Below, one piece after another: positions 1 to 7,286 of a DNA stretch of 64,000 nucleotides. Positions within the stretch are counted from its first letter, which is position 1; each line of letters begins with the position of its first letter. Source of the DNA: CALLPQ01 sp964392325. GTDB taxonomy: Bacteria > Pseudomonadota > Alphaproteobacteria > Caulobacterales > Parvularculaceae. The stretch covers positions 1 to 64,000 of the forward strand of contig CAYMPJ010000005.1 in the NCBI GenBank assembly GCA_964392325.1. The letters run 5' to 3'. The notes under the pieces were generated by a model. It worked only from the letters and a program-made list of their open reading frames with translations. It did no database searches and was not told the DNA's origin. A program made the position numbers and the translations under genes.

Positions 1-30
1 CCATTACAAGGTAATTTAAAATTTTTAATT

Positions 31-55
31 CAGGGTCTATGACCCTGTTTTTTTT
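31..55 (+). terminator. Rho-independent terminator of an upstream gene
   Basis: A perfect 7-bp stem (CAGGGTC / GACCCTG) with a 3-nt loop is followed by eight T residues. The gene it ends lies outside the window on the left; the first 30 bases show no recognisable coding or tRNA end. Confidence 0.85.
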
Positions 56-481
56 AATATACATTTTGTTTTTTCGTTTGGAGTATATTTTTAAGAGTAA
101 AAATTTCTAAATAATATTTAGTAATTTGTGTGATTGTGCGGATTATAATCATGATACTGAATATATTTAATTCTAATTATCGAATATTATTGTAGTAATA
201 TCATTTTTTGAAATTATTTTGTGCTGCTTCGTTTGAATATTAAAAAATTAAATCGATGTTTTGATAGTTTAATATAGATGGAATTTTGGTTTAAAGAGCG
301 GCAAGAAATTTCCTAAGCAAACTCAGCTACATAGATGGTTAATGCTTAGTTTATAAAATCTAAACAAATGATGAAACTCACCTTAACGATATTTTAGGTT
401 AAGATTGTTCAATATTGCGTGGTCAGTCCGTGAAAGCCATGGGGGCTATGTAAGACACGGACAGAGGTGAGGATATTAGTT
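56..481. other. AT-rich intergenic region
   Basis: This 426-bp stretch between the upstream terminator and the Sel1-like gene is very AT-rich and carries no convincing ORF, tRNA or repeat. It presumably holds the promoter of the next gene. Near its right end CTTAAC and GTTAAG form an imperfect inverted pair at about 382-403, but the spacing does not fit a CtrA box. Nothing else can be supported. Confidence 0.5.
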
Positions 482-766
482 ATGTCAGTAAGTTTTGAAC
501 ACCAAGCTGCTAAAACAAACGACGCAGTGTTAAGCGGAGATGAAATGTATCAGAGGGGCTTAAAAGCGTCGACGGGGAATGTTGATGCTCAATTTAATCT
601 AATCGATGCTCATAAATGGTTTAATCTTGCTGCAATGCAAGGTAACGAAGAAGCTCGCATTTATCGCGCAGAACTTTCTAATGAGATGAGCGCGGAAGAA
701 ATTGCTGAAGCGCAGCGCCGGGCCCGCGAATATTTAGCTAATCATCGCCGTAAAAGCGACGCTTAA
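482..766 (+). CDS. Small Sel1-repeat-like protein
   Basis: This 94-residue soluble protein has one Sel1/TPR-like helix pair around residues 39-70 (DAHKWFNLAAMQGNEEAR). It has no signal peptide or membrane segment. Similar single-repeat proteins of about this size occur widely in Alphaproteobacteria, but I know of no defined function. A GTG at 467 would add five residues. I prefer ATG 482 because GAGG at 469-472 lies nine bases before it and the family normally starts MS-x-SF-x-HQ. The gene stands alone, 62 bp before the Nudix gene. The family assignment is likely; a role in protein-protein contacts is inferred only from the repeat type. Confidence 0.75.
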   Translation: MSVSFEHQAAKTNDAVLSGDEMYQRGLKASTGNVDAQFNLIDAHKWFNLAAMQGNEEARIYRAELSNEMSAEEIAEAQRRAREYLANHRRKSDA

Positions 767-828
767 CTCTAGCCTCAGTATTTAAAACACTGATATGGTG
801 TTCTTATCAATCTTGATGGGAACTGGCC

Positions 829-1689
829 ATGGGTAATGACAAGTTGAATAGTGATATTGCGTTATCAGCAACTGTGATTTTGTTGCGCAATGGCTATCAT
901 CAACCATCAGCCGGTCAGGAAGGCGTTTTAGCGTCTTTGGAAACTTTGATGGTGCAGCGTTCGACCCAGATGGGGTTTGCCGGCGGTGCTATTGTTTTCC
1001 CCGGGGGGAAAATAGACAAAGCGGATTATGATATGCTCTCCTCTTTGGGGGGAGGTGGGTCAGAAAGTGACTTTCACGTAAGTCAACAAGATCAGCAAAT
1101 TTCTGTGACTAAAATTGCAGCAATACGCGAGCTTTTTGAAGAGACGGGCATTCTACTGGCAAGTTTTAAGAGACAATCCTTATCGCCTACAATGTGGAGA
1201 GAGAATGACCTTGGTTCTCTCAAACGTCGTAAAGAAATTAACGTGTCGGCTAAGCTTTTTTTTGAATTTTTGCAAGACTTTGAATTCGAAATAAATTTGG
1301 ACTCGCTGACGAATTTTGCTCAATGGCGCACCCCTCCTAATCTTCATCGAAGATTTGATACTTATTTCTATCTTGCCCAGATACCAGAAGGACAAAGTGT
1401 TCTCGCGGACGGCGAAGAGTCGACAGAGGCTCTGTGGGCAAGTCCGAAAGAACTTCTGGAAATGGGCAAGAGTGGTGAAAGAAAGATTATTTTTCCAACT
1501 GCCCGCATCCTTGAACTACTCGCTTTGGATAAAACTTATGCAGACATATTATCGCGCACAAGAAATAGGCCGCAAAGATGTATAGAGCCTCAAGTCGTTG
1601 AGGAAAATGGTGAGCATTTTCTCACCATACCAGATGATATGGGATATCCGGTTGTACGTGAGCAGTTGACTCAAGCGAATCGTGGATAA
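829..1689 (+). CDS. Nudix hydrolase (NUDT19-like)
   Basis: This 286-residue protein has a split Nudix box. FPGGKID lies near residues 57-63, and after an insert of roughly 35 residues comes the catalytic REL-x-EETG helix at residues 100-107. A long insert between the glycine loop and the REUxEExGU helix is typical of the NUDT19/RP2 branch, whose members hydrolyse nucleoside diphosphate-linked substrates, including CoA esters in animals. The bacterial substrate is unknown. The sequence looks cytosolic, with no signal peptide. The C-terminal part (TWRTPP-like region and PTARILELL) also fits this branch. Family confidence is high; substrate confidence is low. Confidence 0.85.
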   Translation: MGNDKLNSDIALSATVILLRNGYHQPSAGQEGVLASLETLMVQRSTQMGFAGGAIVFPGGKIDKADYDMLSSLGGGGSESDFHVSQQDQQISVTKIAAIRELFEETGILLASFKRQSLSPTMWRENDLGSLKRRKEINVSAKLFFEFLQDFEFEINLDSLTNFAQWRTPPNLHRRFDTYFYLAQIPEGQSVLADGEESTEALWASPKELLEMGKSGERKIIFPTARILELLALDKTYADILSRTRNRPQRCIEPQVVEENGEHFLTIPDDMGYPVVREQLTQANRG

Positions 1690-1802
1690 GATTTTTAAGT
1701 CTCGTTCAGTCAAGAATACTCTGCATTCACCAGAAAAAACCGTCAAAAAAAACTGATCAAATATTTCATTGTGTTTTGAAATGTTTTATCTTTTGTGAAT
1801 GA

Positions 1803-3686
1803 TCAGCATTCTGGATTGACTGAACAGTTTCTCAAGTAGTCCACCGTTTTTTGTCTCTCGTTAAACCCTTCGAGCGCTTTTCCCCGGAGTTTTATACCAG
1901 TCGCAATTTTGAGCTTTTGGGGATTAATAGCTTTTCCTTTGTGATGCACTTCATAATGTAAGTGCGGCCCGGTTGAGCGACCGGTAGTGCCTACATATCC
2001 AATAATATCGCCTTGTTTTACGCGCTTACCTTTTTTGATCCCTCGTGCAAACCCTTTTAGGTGGGCGTAGGCAGTTTTATAATTATTGGCGTGACGTATA
2101 CGTACATAGTTCCCAAATGAACCATATCGATTGGCGCGTTCGATAACGCCGCTACCTGTTGCCTTAATAGGAGTGCCCCTCCGCGCAGCAAAATCTACTC
2201 CTTTATGGGTTTTCTTATATCCTAAAATCGGGTGCCTGCGCGGGCCAAAACTCGATGAAAGACGAGCGCCATCGATTGGGGTTTTCATTAATAAACGCCT
2301 TGCGCTCTCACCATTTGTGGTAAAGTAATCTTCTGCGGAGACGCTCGATTTAGGGTCAAAAAGATAATAATCTTTCGAGTGTCGTCCCCCACGCCATGCA
2401 AGCTTTGCAAATAATAATTTGCCTCCGTGGGTGATATCACCATTTTCATCATAAAATACTTCGTAAATTGCCTCGAAGCGATCATTTTGAAAGATATCAC
2501 GTTGAAAGTCGACATCAAAGGCGAAGGCGTTAGCAAGGTCGTCAATAATGGAGTCAGGGGCGCCTTGTTTGCGCATGGAAATATAAAGGTTTTCGCGAAT
2601 TGCCCCCGTAATAGAGACAAGTCTTTGCGTCAATTTTTGTGGTTTGGTTTCCGCATATAGGTCACCAGACGGCTCACGGTTTAAGACAACTTGATCGTTT
2701 TTATGGTTGCGCAAAGATAAAGCTTGAAGATAATTTTCTTCGGCGATAGCAGGTTCCAAATTTTCCTGAAACCATGTCTTGCGGGGGGAGCTAATGGTTA
2801 TATTTATTAGTGTACCTACTTGTAGATTGCGTAACTTTATCGATCCTGCAATTGCGCTAGCCGCTTTATTTCTATCTTGCCGGCGAATATTTGCCCTGCG
2901 TAAAACATCAACAAATGTTTCCCCTTTGCGCAAGCGTAACGTTTTTTGAATTGGTTCAGAAGAAATATCACCGTCAGCATCATCGAAGGTAATTTTTTTT
3001 GGAGTGTTTTCCGCTTGTGGGTTTTGGGCGGGCATAAAGAAAAAGGGTGGGGGGGCGTCGGTTTCAGCCGGGATTGCAAAAGCGCCCAAGTTCCGGGGAT
3101 TGGTGTTTAGGAGATCAATTGGATCAAGTGATTGTACTGGAGGTAAGCTTGCAAAACCTGTTTTGTTTTTTCTGTTATTTCGTTTTGATGGCTTCAAGTT
3201 TGGATAAAATCTTGGGTCAGGATAAATTTTTATTGATGCTTGCGTTTTCTTTTCCGGTTCTGCTTGGCGTGATGGGGCATTAGCGTTTAGGGCAACTTTG
3301 ATTGCGCTTTTCTCTGATTGATTTGTGTTGTTTGACGATGATAGTGACCCACCGATAGCCTTTACTGTTGGGGTTTTCTCCGGGTTGATTTGGGTGAGGG
3401 AAGGTGAGGTTTTGGTCTGAACAGTTTTTTTGTTCGGAAAGGCGGATTGATCCGTTAATGTCGGTAAGTTTTTGAAAACAAGTAGAGCGCCAATAGCGAG
3501 CATTCCTATGGATACCATAAGTGCCAAAAGCGGACTCACTTCTGGATGATAGACCTCGTTCTTTTGGGGGGGGGATTTTTGATTTCTCAAAAGTTTCTGG
3601 GCCGGATGATTTTTAGCCCGTATTTTGTGCGAATGAACTTTGTGGGAGTTTTTCATGGGTCTTTGGTACGCAACTATTCCGGCCAT
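1803..3686 (-). CDS. M23 family murein endopeptidase, membrane-anchored
   Basis: This 627-residue protein probably cleaves peptidoglycan cross-links in the periplasm. A basic N-terminus is followed by one membrane segment at about residues 51-71, then a long Pro/Lys/Asn-rich linker. A LysM/OapA-like region lies around 245-300, and a C-terminal LytM domain starts near 475. The zinc-binding HxxxD (H494, D498) and the HLH motif (H575, H577) are intact, so it should be active rather than a regulatory LytM relative. Its architecture resembles MepM/YebA. The start is uncertain: ATG 3686 gives the longest form, ATG 3656 is an alternative, and neither has a strong ribosome site. It is transcribed alone. 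Confidence 0.88.
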   Translation of the reverse strand: MAGIVAYQRPMKNSHKVHSHKIRAKNHPAQKLLRNQKSPPQKNEVYHPEVSPLLALMVSIGMLAIGALLVFKNLPTLTDQSAFPNKKTVQTKTSPSLTQINPEKTPTVKAIGGSLSSSNNTNQSEKSAIKVALNANAPSRQAEPEKKTQASIKIYPDPRFYPNLKPSKRNNRKNKTGFASLPPVQSLDPIDLLNTNPRNLGAFAIPAETDAPPPFFFMPAQNPQAENTPKKITFDDADGDISSEPIQKTLRLRKGETFVDVLRRANIRRQDRNKAASAIAGSIKLRNLQVGTLINITISSPRKTWFQENLEPAIAEENYLQALSLRNHKNDQVVLNREPSGDLYAETKPQKLTQRLVSITGAIRENLYISMRKQGAPDSIIDDLANAFAFDVDFQRDIFQNDRFEAIYEVFYDENGDITHGGKLLFAKLAWRGGRHSKDYYLFDPKSSVSAEDYFTTNGESARRLLMKTPIDGARLSSSFGPRRHPILGYKKTHKGVDFAARRGTPIKATGSGVIERANRYGSFGNYVRIRHANNYKTAYAHLKGFARGIKKGKRVKQGDIIGYVGTTGRSTGPHLHYEVHHKGKAINPQKLKIATGIKLRGKALEGFNERQKTVDYLRNCSVNPEC

Positions 3687-3900
3687 TCAGCCTGTGGTGT
3701 TACAGGCTCCAATCTACAGGGGGCACTGTACAAACATTGGGCCAAAACGTCGATAAGTAGGTGTGACATTTATGAAAAACTGGGTGGTTAGTACACTGCC
3801 ATATGATTGCGAATCGCGGGAAAAGTAAATTTAAAATATTAAGGAACCAACCCAAAAATTTTGCAGGTCCTTGATCAAGCCTTTGATGAAAGAGAGCATA

Positions 3901-4536
3901 ATGAGCGATAATACCACCGATATGGACGCGATTGATTTATCAGCATTACTATCGTCTCGCGTTTGCCATGACCTGATTAACCCAGTTGGCGCGATTTCAT
4001 CTGGCTTATCTATAATTGACGACCCCAGCAGCGATGAGACCATGAAGGAAATGGCCGATGAGTTGGTGCGAGATGGGACAAAAAAAGCCCTAGCACTGCT
4101 TAGTTATGCAAGGCTGGCTTATGGCGCGGCCGGTGGCCATGGGGCGGAAATAAAGCTTGAAGACGTCCAGGAGGTCTTGGCGGCTCTTTATGATACAACC
4201 AAAGCTAATTTGGACTGGCAAATGCCCAATGGAATGTTGCCTAAAAATCAAGCCAAGATTTTACTGGTTTTGGCTCATGCAGCCGCAGAAGCTGTTCCCC
4301 GGGGCGGAGATGTCGTGATAAAGCCAACCGGTTCTGGATTCTTGTTAGAAGTTACGGGTAAGCGCACGTTTCTAAACGATGAATTCATTTCCGCACTGGA
4401 TGGTGATTATACTGATATGAAACCAAAATTTACGCCTGCTTATATTATCGGGCAATTGGCAAGGCAGAGTAATGGGCTGGTGAGTGCTGTGCGTGAAGAC
4501 GAGCGGATCGTGTTTAAGGCTGAATTTGCTGGTTAA
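3901..4536 (+). CDS. chpT: Histidine phosphotransferase ChpT
   Basis: ChpT passes phosphate from the hybrid kinase CckA to CtrA and CpdR, the central alphaproteobacterial cell-cycle relay. This 211-residue protein carries the family signature SRVCHDLINPVGAI with the phospho-accepting H23, followed by a degenerate HATPase-like C-terminal half. An upstream TTG at 3871 would add ten residues. I chose ATG 3901 because AAAGAGAG lies just before it and ChpT proteins normally begin shortly before the SR-x-CHDL motif. A single-domain response regulator follows 129 bp downstream. I recall chpT and a small receiver gene being neighbours in related genomes too. CckA and CtrA are not in this window. Confidence 0.9.
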   Translation: MSDNTTDMDAIDLSALLSSRVCHDLINPVGAISSGLSIIDDPSSDETMKEMADELVRDGTKKALALLSYARLAYGAAGGHGAEIKLEDVQEVLAALYDTTKANLDWQMPNGMLPKNQAKILLVLAHAAAEAVPRGGDVVIKPTGSGFLLEVTGKRTFLNDEFISALDGDYTDMKPKFTPAYIIGQLARQSNGLVSAVREDERIVFKAEFAG

Positions 4537-4587
4537 AATCAAAATGCGGAAAGTTTGGCTAATCTATTGATCGCTAAAAAAGCCTTA

Positions 4588-4603
4588 TTAACGCTCGGCT
4601 AAC
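4588..4603 (+). promoter_or_regulatory. Possible CtrA box upstream of the response regulator
   Basis: TTAA-N7-CTAAC matches the CtrA consensus TTAA-N7-TTAAC with one mismatch. It lies 62 bp before the response-regulator start, in the chpT intergenic gap. One-mismatch sites arise by chance in AT-rich DNA, so this is only a candidate. Confidence 0.35.
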
Positions 4604-4665
4604 TTCCACTCCCTATATTTTCCTTTAGGCCACCCTAATTGGCGAACTGGCTTGAGGAATGAAAA

Positions 4666-5088
4666 ATGAAGTCATGTCTGATTGTCGAAGATAATAATGT
4701 CGTTCGAGGCATTATAGCGGAAATACTGACCGACCTTGGTTTGGTAGTGATCGAAAAAGCCTCGGCAGAACAAGCCGTTACCTATTGCGCTGAAGAAAAG
4801 CCCGATATGGTTATCCTTGATTGGGATTTACCTTCACTAGGCGCTTTGGATTTTCTGGGCGGTGTTGGGGCTTTGGACGCTGAAAAAAGACCTAATATAA
4901 TCTTGTGTGCCACTGAAAATGATCCTCAGCAATTTAAACTGGCAAAAGTCGCCGGGGCTGAACATCATATGTTAAAGCCATTCAATAAAGATATACTCAC
5001 TGCCAAATTAGCAGAGATTGGCTATATCGAAGCTGATTCTGGACATGATCAATCAGTTGAGCAAGATGAGTCGACTGACGTGGCTTAA
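4666..5088 (+). CDS. Single-domain response regulator next to chpT
   Basis: This 140-residue protein is a lone CheY-like receiver with no output domain. The acidic pocket is in VEDN (residues 7-10), the probable phospho-acceptor is D52 (VILDWDLP), a Thr occurs in CATEND, and the conserved Lys is in MLKPF. The acidic tail after residue 120 (Asp/Glu/Ser-rich) is outside the receiver fold. Its position right after chpT suggests that it takes phosphate from ChpT or modulates the CckA-ChpT-CtrA relay, but I cannot call it CpdR or DivK with confidence. A strong AGGAATGAAA context precedes the start. Confidence 0.85.
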   Translation: MKSCLIVEDNNVVRGIIAEILTDLGLVVIEKASAEQAVTYCAEEKPDMVILDWDLPSLGALDFLGGVGALDAEKRPNIILCATENDPQQFKLAKVAGAEHHMLKPFNKDILTAKLAEIGYIEADSGHDQSVEQDESTDVA

Positions 5089-5211
5089 ATTTCCCTGCTA
5101 GCTTTAAATTTTTAGCCGATTTGGGCAATTAATGCCTTTTTTAGGCCGAATTCACTCAATTTCTCTATAAATTGTGCCAAAATGAGGCATCGAGCCCTAT
5201 TTTGCCCTCAT

Positions 5212-5245
5212 AATTCCCTTTTCTACGCAAATATGGGAGGGAATT
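5212..5245 (+). promoter_or_regulatory. Inverted repeat in the leader of the repeat-protein gene
   Basis: AATTCCCT and AGGGAATT form a perfect 8-bp inverted repeat around an 18-base loop. It sits about 110 bp before the start codon of the pentapeptide-repeat gene. It could be a regulator site or an mRNA structure, and no function is shown. A weak GGCA/TGCC hairpin with six Ts at about 5124-5142 may end the preceding response-regulator transcript. Confidence 0.3.
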
Positions 5246-5352
5246 TCGCCGTTTTTGGCTGTCATAACTAGTCTCATAAGCCCGATGGCATTTGAGCCAA
5301 AAAAGTTGGTTCGAGGCGTCCTATCAGGAAAAGCTCATTCAAGGAGACTAAA

Positions 5353-6078
5353 ATGACAAAACGTAAAAACACTTTTTTCAATCGCGCTGCAATCGTAGCT
5401 GCTACGAGCGCGGCTGGTCTTTTCGCACTGACAGTGGCTCCGGCAAATGCATATGATCGTTCAGCCTCGCATAAAGGCAGTGTCGTAAGCATCAGCTTTG
5501 GCAGTAAGGGTCATGGTAAAGGCGTGAAGGCGTCAATATACAACTCACGTGGCTTTAACCGTCATGGATTCAACCGTCATGGGTATGACCGTTATGGATT
5601 TAATAGGCACGGGTTTAACAAGTTTGGCTTTAATAGAGCGGGTTATAACAAATTCGGCTTCAACAAACATGGCTTCAATAAACATGGTTATAACAAACAC
5701 GGATATGACCGTTACGGTTATGATGTGCACGGTTTTAATAAATTTGGTTTTGATGTTCACGGTTTTAACAAGTATGGCTTTAACAAGCACGGATATAATG
5801 TACACGGATATGATCGTCACGGTTATAATGTTCATGGCATTAATAAGTTTGGTTTCAATGTTCATGGGTTTAACAAATTTGGTTTTAACAAGTTAGGTTA
5901 CAACAAATTTGGCTTTGATAAATTTGGTTACGACCGTCATGGTTTCAATAAGCGCGGGTTTAACCGTAAGGGCTTTAACCGCAAGGGTTTTAAGCAGAAA
6001 AGTACAAGCCGTAATAGCTTCACCCGTAATGCCCGTCGTCAAAACTCTAATATCCAAAACCGTCGTCGGGGTAATTAA
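5353..6078 (+). CDS. Secreted protein with 30 tandem [FY]-[ND]-x-x-G pentapeptides
   Basis: This 241-residue protein has a clear signal peptide: basic start, hydrophobic core, and a likely cut after APANA at residue 33. A short Gly/Ser/Lys-rich stretch follows, then thirty uninterrupted five-residue units at residues 63-212. Typical units are FNKHG, FNKFG, YDRHG, FNVHG and FNRKG. Aromatic, Asn/Asp and Gly positions are nearly invariant, and His, Arg, Lys and aromatics fill the rest. The tail (213-241) is rich in Arg, Asn and Ser. There is no Cys and no known catalytic motif. A strong AAGGAG lies six bases before ATG. It is probably exported and structural or surface-bound. I do not recognise a named family, and a role in metal, polyanion or self-assembly binding is only suggested by composition. 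Confidence 0.85.
   Translation: MTKRKNTFFNRAAIVAATSAAGLFALTVAPANAYDRSASHKGSVVSISFGSKGHGKGVKASIYNSRGFNRHGFNRHGYDRYGFNRHGFNKFGFNRAGYNKFGFNKHGFNKHGYNKHGYDRYGYDVHGFNKFGFDVHGFNKYGFNKHGYNVHGYDRHGYNVHGINKFGFNVHGFNKFGFNKLGYNKFGFDKFGYDRHGFNKRGFNRKGFNRKGFKQKSTSRNSFTRNARRQNSNIQNRRRGN
5539..5988 (+). repeat. 30 degenerate 15-bp coding repeats
   Basis: Thirty in-frame 15-bp units encode the [FY]-[ND]-x-x-G pentapeptides. Third codon positions vary freely among units (all four Gly codons, both Phe, Asn and His codons), so the DNA copies are far less alike than the protein units. That pattern points to old duplication kept by selection on the protein rather than a recent minisatellite expansion. Confidence 0.9.
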
Positions 6079-6117
6079 GGACTACGGAAAATTTTAAAGA
6101 AAAATTTTCAATTTGAA

Positions 6118-6147
6118 AACCGCCCCCGGAAAAATCTGGGGGCGGTT
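6118..6147 (+). terminator. Terminator after the repeat-protein gene
   Basis: A perfect 10-bp GC-rich stem (AACCGCCCCC / GGGGGCGGTT) with a ten-base loop lies 40 bp after the stop codon. The trailing T run is short, but stem strength makes it a convincing terminator. It may also serve the convergent trpS side. Confidence 0.8.
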
Positions 6148-6221
6148 TCTAATATGGTCAGGTCCACTTATGGCGTTTATTAAAAAAGTAAATTGTCAGG
6201 CCAGAGTGAAACTATTTCAGC

Positions 6222-7244
6222 TTAAAGAAATCCAGTTATCTGCCGAACTTCATCCAAGATAGGCGCGGCTATTGTACGGGCTTTATCAGCGCCTTGATTA
6301 AGTGTTGTTGTGAGAAACGCAGGATCAGTTCGTAATTTTTCAATTTCAGCAGAAATCGGACTGAGTTTTTCGACAACCAGTTCCGCAAGAGCCGGTTTAA
6401 AATCGCCAAACCCTTTGCCACCATATTGGTTGAGTACAGATTCGCGGCTGGTTCCTTCTAAAGCCGCATAAATACCGACAAGATTGTTAGCCTCTGGACG
6501 ATCATTAAGCCCTTCTAGTTCGGAGGGGAGGGGTTCAGGATCAGTTTTGGCTTTACGAATTTTTTTGGCCATTGTATCCGCATCATCATTGAGGTTAATG
6601 CGTGACAAATCCGATGGATCGGATTTTGACATTTTCTTTGTGCCATCGCGCAAAGACATAACCCTTGCGCCGGGTCCCTGAATAAAGGGCTCGGGAAGAG
6701 GGAAGAAATCAGGGACGTCATAATCATGATTGAATTTCGCAGCAATATCGCGTGACAATTCCAGATGTTGCTTTTGATCTTCGCCAACGGGCACATGTGT
6801 GGCTTTGTAGGCAAGAATATCAGCTGCTTGTAGGACAGGGTAAGTGAACAGCCCGATGGAGGCACGTTCTTTATCCTTACCCGCTTTCTCCTTGAATTGC
6901 GTCATGCGATTGAGCCAACCCAGACGAGCAATGCAATTAAAAATCCACGCAAGTTCTGAATGCTCACGAACAGCCGACTGGTGGAACATCACGGATTGTG
7001 CCGGATCAATGCCGCATCCTAAAAGTGTTGCCGCCATATCGAGGGTGTTTTGTCGTAATTCCGCCGGATCCTGCGTTACAGTAATGGCATGCAAATCAAC
7101 AATACAGTAAATGGTCTCATGGGTTTTTTGCATGGAAACCCAATTTACCAACGCGCCTAAATAATTCCCAAGCTGAACAATACCAGTTGGTTGTATGCCG
7201 GAAAAAACACGGTTGCTTGTTGTCGTGTCAGTTAAAGTCGTCAT
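6222..7244 (-). CDS. trpS: Tryptophan-tRNA ligase
   Basis: TrpS charges tRNA-Trp with tryptophan in the cytosol. This 340-residue protein has the usual class I layout. The HIGH-type site appears as QLGN (residues 24-27) inside GIVQLGNYLGA, and the KMSKS loop is at 204-208. The region PVGEDQKQHLEL near 152-163 is typical of the family. Length is normal for bacterial TrpS. It is the last gene of the minus-strand run mutS-glnD-murJ-trpS, 42 bp after murJ, an order I recall from other Alphaproteobacteria. Nothing is unusual. Confidence 0.96.
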   Translation of the reverse strand: MTTLTDTTTSNRVFSGIQPTGIVQLGNYLGALVNWVSMQKTHETIYCIVDLHAITVTQDPAELRQNTLDMAATLLGCGIDPAQSVMFHQSAVREHSELAWIFNCIARLGWLNRMTQFKEKAGKDKERASIGLFTYPVLQAADILAYKATHVPVGEDQKQHLELSRDIAAKFNHDYDVPDFFPLPEPFIQGPGARVMSLRDGTKKMSKSDPSDLSRINLNDDADTMAKKIRKAKTDPEPLPSELEGLNDRPEANNLVGIYAALEGTSRESVLNQYGGKGFGDFKPALAELVVEKLSPISAEIEKLRTDPAFLTTTLNQGADKARTIAAPILDEVRQITGFL

Positions 7245-7286
7245 CAGCTCTTTTTTCTTTCCTTAATCAGACAGGTCTTCAATGAA

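Noticed and set aside
382..403. CTTAAC...GTTAAG inverted pair considered as a CtrA box
   Set aside because: The half-sites are inverted and twelve bases apart, not the TTAA-N7-TTAAC arrangement.
5545..5896. Long ORFs on both strands over the pentapeptide repeat region
   Set aside because: The 15-bp period keeps other frames open. Only the frame with signal peptide, ribosome site and terminator is credible.
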